Position numbers and translations under genes: made by a program. DNA of 64,000 bases from an uncultured Flavobacteriaceae bacterium. Lineage in GTDB: Bacteria; Bacteroidota; Bacteroidia; Flavobacteriales; Flavobacteriaceae. The notes below the pieces were generated by a model. The model had not been told where the DNA came from, did no database searches, and was given only the letters and a program-made list of their open reading frames with translations. Below are positions 25,857 through 34,088 of the stretch, in pieces. The stretch is taken from contig CALFUL010000013.1 in NCBI GenBank assembly GCA_937929935.1, forward strand, positions 91,509 to 155,508, given 5' to 3'. Within the stretch, counting starts at the first letter, position 1; each line of letters opens with the position of its first letter.

Positions 25857-26600
25857 ATGAAAAAATATTTAGCAATTCTCATTATTTTACTTGTTGGTAT
25901 AAGTTGCGATTCAGATTCATCTAGCAGCGATGCGCAAACTTCAGCTGATGGTCAAGGTGGCTCACTAGCTCGATTTACCTTAAAAGGTAATTATCTTTAT
26001 ACCGTTGATGATGCGGGTTTAAATGTATTCAACATTACTACCACTGAAGATCCTGTTAAAGTCAATTCAATACCTGTAGGTTTTAATATTGAAACTCTTT
26101 TTAGTTATAAAAACTACCTCTACATTGGTTCACAAAATGGCATGTTTATTTACGATTTAGAAAATCCTGAATTTCCTACACAATTAGCTGCCGTTGAACA
26201 TTTTACGGCCTGTGATCCAGTTATAGCAAATGATACCCACGCTTATGTTACCTTACAATCAACTACTTTCTGTGGTAATAATATCAACGTTTTAGAAATA
26301 TATGATGTAACTACTGTTACAGACCCTATTTTATTAAATAGTCGAAATCTTACTTCACCTAAAGGGTTGGGGTTATATGGTAATTACTTATTTGTTTGCG
26401 ATGATGAAATTAAAGTTTTTGATGTATCAGTACCTGAAGAATCTAAATTGGTAACCTCTATAAATCGCAATGCTTTTGATGTTATTATACGTAATGATCT
26501 ATTGATTGCTATTGGATCAACAGGTTTATATCAATACCAATTATCAAATGATGCTCAAACGGGCGTTGAAATAAAAGAATTGAGTACGTTAAGTATTTAA
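25857..26600 (+). CDS. LVIVD-repeat beta-propeller lipoprotein
   Basis: The 247-residue protein has a lipobox (LLVGISC, cysteine near 17) followed by a low-complexity Ser/Asp linker typical of surface-exported Bacteroidota lipoproteins. Four or five repeats with the form YLYxxxDDGLxVFDIxxPxxP (for example GMFIYDLENPEFP and IKVFDVSVPEE) identify LVIVD blades. Such proteins probably bind other macromolecules at the cell surface. It is the second gene of a pair and is followed by a hairpin terminator. Confidence 0.72.
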   Translation: MKKYLAILIILLVGISCDSDSSSSDAQTSADGQGGSLARFTLKGNYLYTVDDAGLNVFNITTTEDPVKVNSIPVGFNIETLFSYKNYLYIGSQNGMFIYDLENPEFPTQLAAVEHFTACDPVIANDTHAYVTLQSTTFCGNNINVLEIYDVTTVTDPILLNSRNLTSPKGLGLYGNYLFVCDDEIKVFDVSVPEESKLVTSINRNAFDVIIRNDLLIAIGSTGLYQYQLSNDAQTGVEIKELSTLSI

Positions 26601-26620
26601 GCTGTCTCGATTATTGTGTA

Positions 26621-26655
26621 AATGGCTCTGAATAACAATCAGGGCCATTTTTATG
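26621..26655 (+). terminator. Terminator after LVIVD gene pair
   Basis: AATGGCTCTG (26621-26630) pairs with CAGGGCCATT (26640-26649) at nine of ten positions plus a wobble, followed by TTTTAT. It lies 20 nt after the stop codon. Confidence 0.7.
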
Positions 26656-26728
26656 TATAGCCAACTTGCTTTACGCGATTAATGCTATCTTGCTACTACT
26701 CTAGCTTAATTATTAAAATTCGCAGTAC

Positions 26729-27727
26729 ATGAAATCTTTTACATTATCTGAAATCAATGATTTGTTGAATGGCACACTCGTTGGTCATAGCTCTAAGATC
26801 ATTACGGGTCCTGAAGAATTACAAAAAGCACAAGCCAACCATATTACTTTTATTGGAAGTATTAAATATGTTTCTCTTTGGAAAAATTCAAAGGCATCAG
26901 TGGCTATTGTAAATGAAAATTTAGAGGTAGAAGCAGGCGAAAACAAAGCCCTTATTAAAGTTAAAAACGCTGATTTAGCCATGGTCAAAATACTGGAAAT
27001 TTTTCAACCCGACACTCCAGTTTTTGAATCAGATATTCACGCTACAGCAGTAGTACACACTACCGCAAAAATTGGCACTGGTTGCAAAATTGGCGCAAAT
27101 TGTTATGTGGGTAAAAATGTTATTTTAGGAGACGGTGTGATACTTTACCCTAATGTGACCATTCTAGATGAAACTACAATTGGCAAACAATGCGTTTTTT
27201 GGTCAGGTACAGTAATTAGAGAACGCTGTAAAATTGGTCATCAGTGTATTTTTCATGCCAATGTTAGTATTGGTGCTGATGGTTTTGGGTATCGCCCTAG
27301 TGAAGATGGGCGAGGGCTTGTGAAAATACCTCAAATTGGCACAGTAGTTATTGGCAATGATGTTGAAATTGGTGCTAATTCATGTGTAGATCGTGGTAAA
27401 TTTAGTGCCACTATCATTGGCGATAATTGTAAAATTGATAATCAAGTGCAAATTGCTCATAACTGCATTATGGGTAGATCATGTATTATGGCAGGCCATA
27501 GCGGATTGGCTGGATCGGTAACCTTAGGCGACGGTGTCATAATTGGCGGTAGCGCATCAATTAAAGACCACACTACCCTACATTCAGGGGTTGTGGTTGG
27601 GGCAGGATCAGGGGTTGTAGGTGATGTGAAAGCAGGAAAAACGGTTTTAGGTTACCCTGCACAAGATTCACGCGATATGCTTAGGCAATGGGTAATGATG
27701 AGAAAATTAGCAAGAGACTCAAAATAA
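26729..27727 (+). CDS. lpxD: UDP-3-O-(3-hydroxyacyl)glucosamine N-acyltransferase
   Basis: The 332-residue protein has the N-terminal LpxD domain (about 1-98, with HITFIGSIKYVSLW) and then a left-handed beta-helix of hexapeptide repeats (about 105-300; IGTGCKIGANCYVGKNV and many I-G-x-x blocks). The catalytic His is expected in QIAHNCIMG, and GADGFGY is typical of LpxD. It adds the second 3-hydroxyacyl chain in lipid A synthesis. The gene is monocistronic here, unlike lpxD-lpxC-lpxA clusters, so it could be a second LpxD copy. Confidence 0.88.
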   Translation: MKSFTLSEINDLLNGTLVGHSSKIITGPEELQKAQANHITFIGSIKYVSLWKNSKASVAIVNENLEVEAGENKALIKVKNADLAMVKILEIFQPDTPVFESDIHATAVVHTTAKIGTGCKIGANCYVGKNVILGDGVILYPNVTILDETTIGKQCVFWSGTVIRERCKIGHQCIFHANVSIGADGFGYRPSEDGRGLVKIPQIGTVVIGNDVEIGANSCVDRGKFSATIIGDNCKIDNQVQIAHNCIMGRSCIMAGHSGLAGSVTLGDGVIIGGSASIKDHTTLHSGVVVGAGSGVVGDVKAGKTVLGYPAQDSRDMLRQWVMMRKLARDSK

Positions 27728-27785
27728 ATTTATATAGTTTTTAAAATATAAGCTGCGAAAATTCAGACAATTAAAGATTAAATAC

Positions 27786-27793
27786 TATATTTG
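27786..27793 (+). promoter_or_regulatory. -7 promoter element of cold shock gene
   Basis: TATATTTG matches the Bacteroidota TAnnTTTG -7 element exactly, 29 bases before the csp start codon. A TTTG at -33 is not evident, so the promoter is a partial match. Confidence 0.45.
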
Positions 27794-27822
27794 GCTTTTA
27801 ATAATTATTTAATTTTAGTATT

Positions 27823-28017
27823 ATGAGTAAAGGAACAGTAAAATTCTTCAACGATTCCAAAGGTTACGGTTTTATCACTGAAGATGGTTCGAACGAAGAT
27901 CATTTTGTGCATATTTCAGGTTTAATCGATGAGATTAGAGAAGGTGATGTTGTAGAATTTGAATTACAACAAGGTAAAAAAGGATTGAACGCCGTTAATG
28001 TAAAGGTAGTAGACTAA
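27823..28017 (+). CDS. csp: Cold shock domain protein
   Basis: This 64-residue OB-fold protein has both RNA-binding motifs: KGYGFIT (RNP1) and DHFVHISGL (RNP2). It binds single-stranded RNA or DNA and acts as an RNA chaperone. The N-terminus MSKGTVKFFND is typical. It is monocistronic, with a 95-base leader region and a strong terminator. Confidence 0.95.
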   Translation: MSKGTVKFFNDSKGYGFITEDGSNEDHFVHISGLIDEIREGDVVEFELQQGKKGLNAVNVKVVD

Positions 28018-28050
28018 GATAAGGTTACATAAAACTTTTTTAGAACGTTA

Positions 28051-28079
28051 AAAGCTCCGATGAATCGGAGCTTTTTTTT
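28051..28079 (+). terminator. Terminator of cold shock gene
   Basis: A perfect 10-bp stem AAAGCTCCGA / TCGGAGCTTT with loop TGAA (28051-28074), running into a stretch of T. Confidence 0.9.
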
Positions 28080-28314
28080 GTGCCTTACTTTTAAGAACTT
28101 TCATTTTTCTTCAAATGCAATTGCATCAATCTAAGAACAGCACATATTTAGCATATTGGCAATAAGGCACAGAAATCATTAAATAGTTTATAAATTATTA
28201 ACAATAATTTGAAAAAATAACAAAAAATGATCCAAGAGTCATAATATTTTTAAATGTAAAACGTTATATTGTAAGCCAACTAAGAGCCCCACTCTTATTT
28301 AAAACTTAAGCCTT
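28080..28314. other. Intergenic region upstream of two micro-ORFs
   Basis: About 235 AT-rich bases without a gene of normal length. A small hairpin TAAGAG-CCCCA-CTCTTA lies near 28281-28297. The region should contain the promoter of the small reading frames that follow, but no full consensus was found. Confidence 0.4.
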
Positions 28315-28416
28315 ATGATGACACTACTTAGTGCGCTATTTATTTTGCTGGCTATTAACGTAGCCTTATTAAGATTCAGTTCTATGGAAATTGAAAACCC
28401 ATATAAAGTAGGGTAA
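28315..28416 (+). CDS. Predicted 33-residue membrane microprotein
   Basis: Starts ATGATG at 28315 and stops at TAA 28414-28416. The peptide has one hydrophobic helix (MTLLSALFILLAINVALLRF) and a short polar tail (ENPYKVG). The frame is immediately followed by a second small hydrophobic frame and then a strong terminator, which supports a real transcript. Function unknown. Confidence 0.45.
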   Translation: MMTLLSALFILLAINVALLRFSSMEIENPYKVG

Positions 28417-28417
28417 A

Positions 28418-28534
28418 TTGAAACTGAGCTGTTTTGTAATAAAACAGTCTAGTTTGATTTCTTTTATTTTAATTCTAATCGTCTTGATTGCAATAAATTT
28501 AATTTTATTGCTGTTCAGCGTGAATGAAAAATAA
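28418..28534 (+). CDS. Predicted 38-residue membrane microprotein
   Basis: A TTG start at 28418 lies 1 nt after the previous stop; TAA is at 28532-28534. The product has a basic N-terminus and one strongly hydrophobic helix (SLISFILILIVLIAINLILL), ending SVNEK. The frame ends inside the first arm of a terminator. The arrangement suggests a two-gene micro-operon; no family recognised. Confidence 0.4.
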   Translation: MKLSCFVIKQSSLISFILILIVLIAINLILLLFSVNEK

Positions 28535-28571
28535 AAAACTCCTTAACCACATGATGGCTAAGGAGTTTTTT
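28533..28571. terminator. Bidirectional terminator
   Basis: A 13-bp perfect stem: AAAAAACTCCTTA (28533-28545) pairs with TAAGGAGTTTTTT (28559-28571). It lies between the plus-strand micro-ORFs and the convergent PPIase gene and has T-runs on both strands. Confidence 0.88.
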
Positions 28572-28597
28572 ATTTTTAGAAAATTCTTCTGTTTTAT

Positions 28598-29530
28598 CTA
28601 GCCAACTTTCATTAACTCAACATCAAAAATTAAGGTCGCATTTGGCGGTATAACACCACCAGCACCTGTACTACCATACCCTAATTCTGAAGGAATAACA
28701 AAACGAGCTTTATCGCCTACTCTTAAAAGTGAGATACCTTCATCCCATCCTTTGATGACCTGACCTATTCCTAATTGAAATGAAATAGGGTCATTTCTTT
28801 TGTATGATGAATCAAAAACTTGTCCGTTAAGTAAAGATCCTTCGTAGTGAACAGACACCTGTTGCCCTGAAGTCGCTTGATCGCCACTACCCTTTTGTAT
28901 GATTTTATAACGTAAGCCTGAATCTGTAGCTTCAAAACCTGCTGCTACCTTATCTAATTCAGCAGCTTGTTTTGCATTTTCTTCGGCAATTCTTCCGGCT
29001 TTAGAACTTTTAAATTCTTCAAAAGCAGCGACTGCGTCAAAACTTTCAGCAGCTTCACCTAATCTCACAATTTCAAGACTTTCAATGGCATCGCCTTGCG
29101 CCACAGAATCAACAATATCTTGACCTGATGCGACATGACCAAAAACAGTATGCTTGTTATCTAACCAAGGTGTTGCGATATGGGTAATGAAAAATTGACT
29201 TCCGTTAGTACCTGGCCCAGCATTAGCCATTGAAAGTACTCCGGGTTCATTATGACTTAGGTCAGCATGAAATTCATCATCAAATTTATAGCCAGCGTCT
29301 CCGGTACCAGTACCTAGAGGACAACCACCCTGAATCATAAAATCTGGAATTACCCTATGAAATTTTAATCCGTTGTAGTATGGTTCGCCTTCAGCTTTGG
29401 CTGAATTTTTCAATTTACCCTCAGCAAGGGCAACAAAATTACCAACCGTACCCGGTGTTTTGTCATGGGTAAGCTTAACTAGTATTTCGCCTTTTGATGT
29501 ATTGAATTTTGCGTAGATTCCTTCTTGCAT
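28598..29530 (-). CDS. Cyclophilin-FKBP fusion peptidyl-prolyl isomerase
   Basis: The 310-residue protein has two unrelated PPIase domains. Residues about 5-160 are a cyclophilin (KFHRVIPDFMIQGG, MANAGPGTNGSQFFI, WLDNKHTVFG), with the catalytic Arg, Phe, Met and Gln positions present. Residues about 210-310 are an FKBP (VSVHYEGSLLNGQVFDSS, then GQVIKGWDEGI and PSELGYG). A helical linker joins them. No signal peptide, so cytoplasmic. Such dual immunophilins are known from Flavobacterium and a few other lineages. A TACCTTTG (-7 type element, 29553-29560) lies just upstream of the start. Likely role: proline isomerisation and chaperoning. Confidence 0.93.
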   Translation of the reverse strand: MQEGIYAKFNTSKGEILVKLTHDKTPGTVGNFVALAEGKLKNSAKAEGEPYYNGLKFHRVIPDFMIQGGCPLGTGTGDAGYKFDDEFHADLSHNEPGVLSMANAGPGTNGSQFFITHIATPWLDNKHTVFGHVASGQDIVDSVAQGDAIESLEIVRLGEAAESFDAVAAFEEFKSSKAGRIAEENAKQAAELDKVAAGFEATDSGLRYKIIQKGSGDQATSGQQVSVHYEGSLLNGQVFDSSYKRNDPISFQLGIGQVIKGWDEGISLLRVGDKARFVIPSELGYGSTGAGGVIPPNATLIFDVELMKVG

Positions 29531-29578
29531 TGTTCGATTTTTTAATGAATCGCAAAGGTAGGAAATTTGCTAAATTAT

Positions 29579-30958
29579 TTATTCACTTATAATACCGTAT
29601 TTGTCAAATAAATAAATCAAACTAGTCATAGCCGCGGCACCTAACTCTAACTCTCGTTTATTCACATGCTCAAACGTATCATTCTCTGCGTGATGATGGT
29701 CAAAATAGCGTTGCGAATCAGGTCTGAGACCGGCAAGTACAATGCCGTCTTCTTTTAATGGGCCTATATCTGCACCCGAACCTCCTTTTACAAAAAGATG
29801 TACCATATAAGGTTCAAAAAGAGAAGCCCAAGATTGCGCTTGTTTCAAATTTGCATCTGAACAATCAAAAGAGAAACCTCTGGGGGTAAAGCCGCCAGCA
29901 TCACTTTCAAGACCAAATACATGTTTCTCATTCTTAGTTTTGGCAACTTTCGCATATTCATTGCCTCCTCGCAAACCATTTTCTTCATTCATAAAAAGTA
30001 CAGTTCTAATGGTTCGTTGTGGTTTATAGCCTGATTTTTTTATCAAACGAAGCACCTCTATACTTTGAACACAGCCAGCACCATCATCATGTGAGCCATC
30101 ACCTAAATCCCACGAATCTAAATGACCCCCAACTACCATGATTTCATCTGGTTTGGTACTGCCTTTAATTTCTCCGATAACATTGAAAGACTCCACATCT
30201 TCTAGTTGTCTACAATTCAGTTTAAAAAAGAAATTCAACTCAGAATTTAATTTCAGCGTTGCACTTAAAAAATCTGCTCCGTTGGTACTTATTGCAGCAG
30301 CCGGAATACGCTCATTTACAGGTGTATCGCCATAACTCATTGAACCTGTGTGCGGAAAATCATCTTGTCTTAAATTCATAGAACGTACAATGACCCCAAG
30401 GGCTTCATACTTACCAGCTTCAGCAGCACCTGCATAACGCTGGTCTACGCAACCAGAATACGCTTGAAAGGTATTGATCAATGAGGCATTCATTGGTCTG
30501 TTAAAAAAAACAATATTACCTGATATCTTTTCTTTACCAAGTGTCTCCAATTCTTTTATACTTTGTACCTCAATTACTTTGGCTTTAATTCCTCTTCCGC
30601 CGGTGGCCACTGAACCGCCTAATGCACAAATAGGCACATTATTGGTAACCCCTGGTGCCGTTTCAATATATGCAAATTCAGGTGCTCCTCTAACCCATTT
30701 AGGCACCATTACTGGTTGTAACCATACACGGTCTAAGCTTAATGAATCTAATTGCCTTTTGGTATAATCTACCGCCTGCTGCGCTTCAACAGACCCAGAA
30801 AGTCGCCCCCCTATTCTATTTGATAAGTGACGAAGCCATTCATAGCTTTGACCTTCATTAAGTGCTAAATCATAAAACTCGCGAAGTTGTTCTGTATCTT
30901 CATTTTGAGCAAAAGCAACGGTGGTAATAAAAAATATGAATACAAATAGTTTCTTCAT
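29579..30958 (-). CDS. M28 family metallopeptidase, carboxypeptidase Q-like
   Basis: The 459-residue secreted enzyme has a signal peptide (ending VAFAQ). A PA-type insert (about 100-235) precedes the M28 catalytic core. Zinc ligands are visible: His in GGHLDSWDLG, Asp in SHDDGAG, the Glu pair in MNEENGLRGG, Asp in LESDAGGF and His in FDHHHAENDT. It should be a periplasmic or secreted aminopeptidase/dipeptidase. Its start codon shares one base with the stop of the upstream PPK2 gene (TAATG), so the two are translationally coupled, though functionally unrelated at first sight. Confidence 0.9.
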   Translation of the reverse strand: MKKLFVFIFFITTVAFAQNEDTEQLREFYDLALNEGQSYEWLRHLSNRIGGRLSGSVEAQQAVDYTKRQLDSLSLDRVWLQPVMVPKWVRGAPEFAYIETAPGVTNNVPICALGGSVATGGRGIKAKVIEVQSIKELETLGKEKISGNIVFFNRPMNASLINTFQAYSGCVDQRYAGAAEAGKYEALGVIVRSMNLRQDDFPHTGSMSYGDTPVNERIPAAAISTNGADFLSATLKLNSELNFFFKLNCRQLEDVESFNVIGEIKGSTKPDEIMVVGGHLDSWDLGDGSHDDGAGCVQSIEVLRLIKKSGYKPQRTIRTVLFMNEENGLRGGNEYAKVAKTKNEKHVFGLESDAGGFTPRGFSFDCSDANLKQAQSWASLFEPYMVHLFVKGGSGADIGPLKEDGIVLAGLRPDSQRYFDHHHAENDTFEHVNKRELELGAAAMTSLIYLFDKYGIISE

Positions 30959-31839
30959 TAGTTTTCACTTTCTAATTGAATTTTATAGTCTTCTAAATTA
31001 GCCTTTATTTTCGGAGATAACTCTGGCTCTTGAACATCTTTGTATTTTTTTAACTCTTTTAATAAAATACTTGCAACAATATTTCGGGCTGCTTTTTTGT
31101 TGTCTGCAGGTATAATATACCAAGGCGCATGTTCTTTTGAAGTGGCATTAACTGCCTCTTGATAACAGTCTTGATAAGCATCCCAAAGTTTACGTTCTTT
31201 TAAATCACTCGGAGAGAATTTCCAGTTTTTTTCTTTCAATGCTAATCTTCTCAATAAACGCTGCCTTTGTTCTTCTTTAGACAGATGTAAAAAGAACTTA
31301 AAAATTAAAGTGCCATTGTCAGCAAGATGCTGTTCAAAATTATTAATTTCTTCATACCGTCTATTCCAGAACTTTTGATTAATATTTTCTACCTTATGAA
31401 TACCTGGTAGCTGTTCACCTAATATATATTCTGGATGCACTTTAGTAACCAAAACATTTTCATAATGTGTCCGGTTAAAAACGCCAAACTTGCCCTTGGC
31501 AGGTAAGGCAATATAATGTCGCCATAGGTAATCATGACTCAATTCTAATTCAGTGGGCACTTTAAAGCTATGCACTTCAATACCCCTAACATTAAAATCT
31601 TTAAAAACTTCACGAATTAAACTGTCCTTTCCAGCCGTATCCATTCCTTGTAAACAAATGAGTACGCTGTATTTATTATGGGCATACAAGGTATCTTGAA
31701 ATTTACCCAGTTCTTTTCTTATTTTGTGTAAATTCTTTTTTAACTCCTTATCGGTAGCATCTAGATTGGTACGTGAAGGGTAATCTGCCAGTTTTACCTT
31801 GTTACGTACCTTATACTTGTCAATTTCTATTGAATTCAT
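30958..31839 (-). CDS. ppk2: Polyphosphate kinase 2 family protein
   Basis: PPK2 enzymes transfer phosphate between polyphosphate and nucleotides. The 293-residue protein shows Walker A GMDTAGKDSLIREVF, the lid/Walker B-like region VFNRTHYENVLV, and RRYEEINNFE, KFFLHLSKEEQ and WKFSPSDLKER, all typical of the class III branch, which can phosphorylate AMP and ADP. I prefer the start at 31839 (MNSIEIDKYK) over an in-frame ATG 39 bases upstream, because family alignments begin near here. Cytoplasmic. It is coupled to the M28 gene downstream. Confidence 0.9.
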   Translation of the reverse strand: MNSIEIDKYKVRNKVKLADYPSRTNLDATDKELKKNLHKIRKELGKFQDTLYAHNKYSVLICLQGMDTAGKDSLIREVFKDFNVRGIEVHSFKVPTELELSHDYLWRHYIALPAKGKFGVFNRTHYENVLVTKVHPEYILGEQLPGIHKVENINQKFWNRRYEEINNFEQHLADNGTLIFKFFLHLSKEEQRQRLLRRLALKEKNWKFSPSDLKERKLWDAYQDCYQEAVNATSKEHAPWYIIPADNKKAARNIVASILLKELKKYKDVQEPELSPKIKANLEDYKIQLESEN

Positions 31840-31934
31840 GTGCTTAATATAAAATATTTTATCGTTGAAATGCATCAAATGTTAAAAAAAATGACGCTTA
31901 ATCTGCATAAAAAATCACTTTAGCCAATATATAC

Positions 31935-31969
31935 AAAAGTAGGGTGCACCCATCGAAAAAAGTAGGTGG
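31935..31969 (+). promoter_or_regulatory. Paired direct repeats, candidate LytTR-type site
   Basis: AAAAGTAGGGTG (31935-31946) and AAAAGTAGGTGG (31958-31969) are direct repeats with a 23-base period, in the intergenic region between divergent genes. Two direct repeats about two helix turns apart is the layout bound by LytTR regulators. The regulator is not established. Confidence 0.4.
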
Positions 31970-32038
31970 TAATTGTAGTTTTGAATTAATTTTGAAGTTG
32001 AAATAAACCCAAATTTTCAACCCTTTAGTACCTACGTT

Positions 32039-32764
32039 ATGAAATTTTCAAATGCTATACTATCAGTTTTACTGATTTGCTTATTTTCTTCTTTTTCTTC
32101 AGGTGAAGATTGCCAGTACGCTGGTTCAAACATCAATTACATCAACACGCAGACTATAAAAGCAATTGATGCAAAAGAACTGCATAAAAGTAAATATTAT
32201 ACCTATAAAGCACTTACTGCCATTTACAAGACTCAGAAAGAATTAAAAAATTGTGGCTGTCAAAAGGCTGCATATAATCTAGAAGAAAGTCAATATTTGT
32301 TCAAAAAAGCAACTAAAGTGGGTTCTTTAAAAGAAGCTAAAGCTTTATTAATTGAAGCCCAAAACAAAGCCAAAAAAAGTTTAAAAGAACTTCAAAACCA
32401 TCATCGTCATGAAAAATATGAATCTGATATTAATGTAGCAATAGATGCAGTTGGTGCCGCACAAAAAAAATACACATATACATCTATCACATCTAATAAT
32501 AAGGCGATGTATCAGATTATTGACCTATCACTAGTAAAATACAAAAAGTCTTTAGAAAAGGTTATAAATACAGTGGATTGCCCAGAAGCACTAGCGTATG
32601 TAAACGGAGTGTTTGAACACTGTGAAAAGCAATTATTACGTACTGATTTAAGCGATGTTAAAAAATACTACAACCTACAAACCAAACTAATTACTGAAGC
32701 TGCCTTAGTCAAATTGAAAAACTGCAATGCTTCAAAAGAAACGCAAATAGTTTCAAATAAATAG
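32039..32764 (+). CDS. Secreted helical protein, unknown
   Basis: A 241-residue protein with a signal peptide (about 1-22, ending FSSG). The mature part is helical and lysine-rich with cysteines at CQYAG, NCGCQ, DCPEA and EHCEK, which may form disulphides. Helices with AKALLIEAQNKAKKSL patterning suggest a bundle. No family recognised. The paired repeats at 31935-31969 lie about 70 bases upstream and may control it. The gene is convergent with the sigma-54 activator gene. Confidence 0.55.
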   Translation: MKFSNAILSVLLICLFSSFSSGEDCQYAGSNINYINTQTIKAIDAKELHKSKYYTYKALTAIYKTQKELKNCGCQKAAYNLEESQYLFKKATKVGSLKEAKALLIEAQNKAKKSLKELQNHHRHEKYESDINVAIDAVGAAQKKYTYTSITSNNKAMYQIIDLSLVKYKKSLEKVINTVDCPEALAYVNGVFEHCEKQLLRTDLSDVKKYYNLQTKLITEAALVKLKNCNASKETQIVSNK

Positions 32765-32771
32765 CGATTGG

Positions 32772-33935
32772 CTATTTACTTGCAAATAACTTCACATCTT
32801 CTTCAGTAACTTGTGGACTACCTAAGATAATTAGGCGCTCAACAACGTTTCTCAATTCACGTATATTACCTGTCCAGTCATAGGCCTTGAGCAATTTTAT
32901 TGCTTTTTCTGAAAAAACCTTGGGTGCAATACCTTGCTCACTTGCTATTTTTGAGGCGAAATACGCAATCAACAATGGTATGTCTTCACGGCGATCATTT
33001 AAAGCAGGAACTTTAATTAAAATCACTGCCAATCTGTGATACAAATCTTCACGAAAATTTCCGTCGGCGATTTCTTTTTTCAAATCTTTATTGGTTGCTG
33101 CTAAAACACGAACATCAACCTTTATATCTTTATCAGTACCTACTCTTGAAATTTTATTTTCTTGAAGTGCGCGCAGTACTTTTGCTTGCGCTGAAAGACT
33201 CATATCGCCAATTTCGTCAAGAAAAATTGTGCCTTTATTAGCAGCTTCAAATTTACCTGCGCGGTCTTTAACAGCAGAGGTAAACGCGCCTTTCACATGA
33301 CCAAAGAGTTCACTTTCAATCAATTCAGAAGGTATGGCAGCACAATTCACTTCAATAAATGGCGCTGAACTTCTTGGGCTTTTTTGATGTAACCAATGTG
33401 CTACTAATTCTTTACCCGTACCATTTGATCCCGTAATTAAAACTCTGGCATCAGTAGGCGCTACCTTTTCAATCATATCTTTAATGACATCAATCTCTTT
33501 GCTCTTGCCCACCATCTCATAATTCTTGCCTACCTTCTTTTTGAGGATCTTATTCTCAACCACCAATTCTTTTCGGTCTAAGGCATTGCGTACACTGGTC
33601 AAAAGTCTATTCAAATCTGGCGGTTTAGAAATATAATCAAAAGCTCCGGCACGCATTGTACCCACGGCAGTATTCAAATCACCATGGCCTGAAATCATAA
33701 TAAACGGAATCTCTGGTTTTATTTTACGAGCAGCTTCTAAGACCTCAACACCATCCATTTTTGGCATTTTGATATCACAAAGCACTAAATCATAATCGTT
33801 ATTTTTTACCGCCTCGATACCTCTGAGTCCGTCTTCAGCTTCCTCTACTTGGTAGCTATCACTCTCTTCAGAAAGAATCTTAACCAAAACCCTTCTAATC
33901 GCCGCTTCATCTTCAATAACTAATATTTTTGACAT
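32772..33935 (-). CDS. Sigma-54 dependent response regulator lacking DNA-binding domain
   Basis: The 387-residue protein has an N-terminal receiver (phosphoacceptor Asp54 in LVLCDIKMPKMDG) and an AAA+ sigma-54 interaction domain (about 140-370) with Walker A GSNGTGKE, the sigma-54 contact loop GAFTSA, Walker B TIFLDEIGDM and the R-finger region NFREDLYHRL. It ends shortly after ELRNVVERLII, about 60-80 residues short of NtrC, so the Fis-type helix-turn-helix is missing. FlgR of Helicobacter is a known activator of this kind that works without DNA binding. The cognate kinase is not adjacent. Confidence 0.92.
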   Translation of the reverse strand: MSKILVIEDEAAIRRVLVKILSEESDSYQVEEAEDGLRGIEAVKNNDYDLVLCDIKMPKMDGVEVLEAARKIKPEIPFIMISGHGDLNTAVGTMRAGAFDYISKPPDLNRLLTSVRNALDRKELVVENKILKKKVGKNYEMVGKSKEIDVIKDMIEKVAPTDARVLITGSNGTGKELVAHWLHQKSPRSSAPFIEVNCAAIPSELIESELFGHVKGAFTSAVKDRAGKFEAANKGTIFLDEIGDMSLSAQAKVLRALQENKISRVGTDKDIKVDVRVLAATNKDLKKEIADGNFREDLYHRLAVILIKVPALNDRREDIPLLIAYFASKIASEQGIAPKVFSEKAIKLLKAYDWTGNIRELRNVVERLIILGSPQVTEEDVKLFASK

Positions 33936-34088
33936 TTTTTTTGAATTAAAAGATTCCTATTTTAAATCTTGTTCGAAGATATATATTTCCTCGGTCATTT
34001 ATTACTGATGCTTGATTATGTCACAACCAACGTGTAATCATCAACTAATAAGAAGGCAAATGCTGTTCATAACCTCACTCAATTATTC

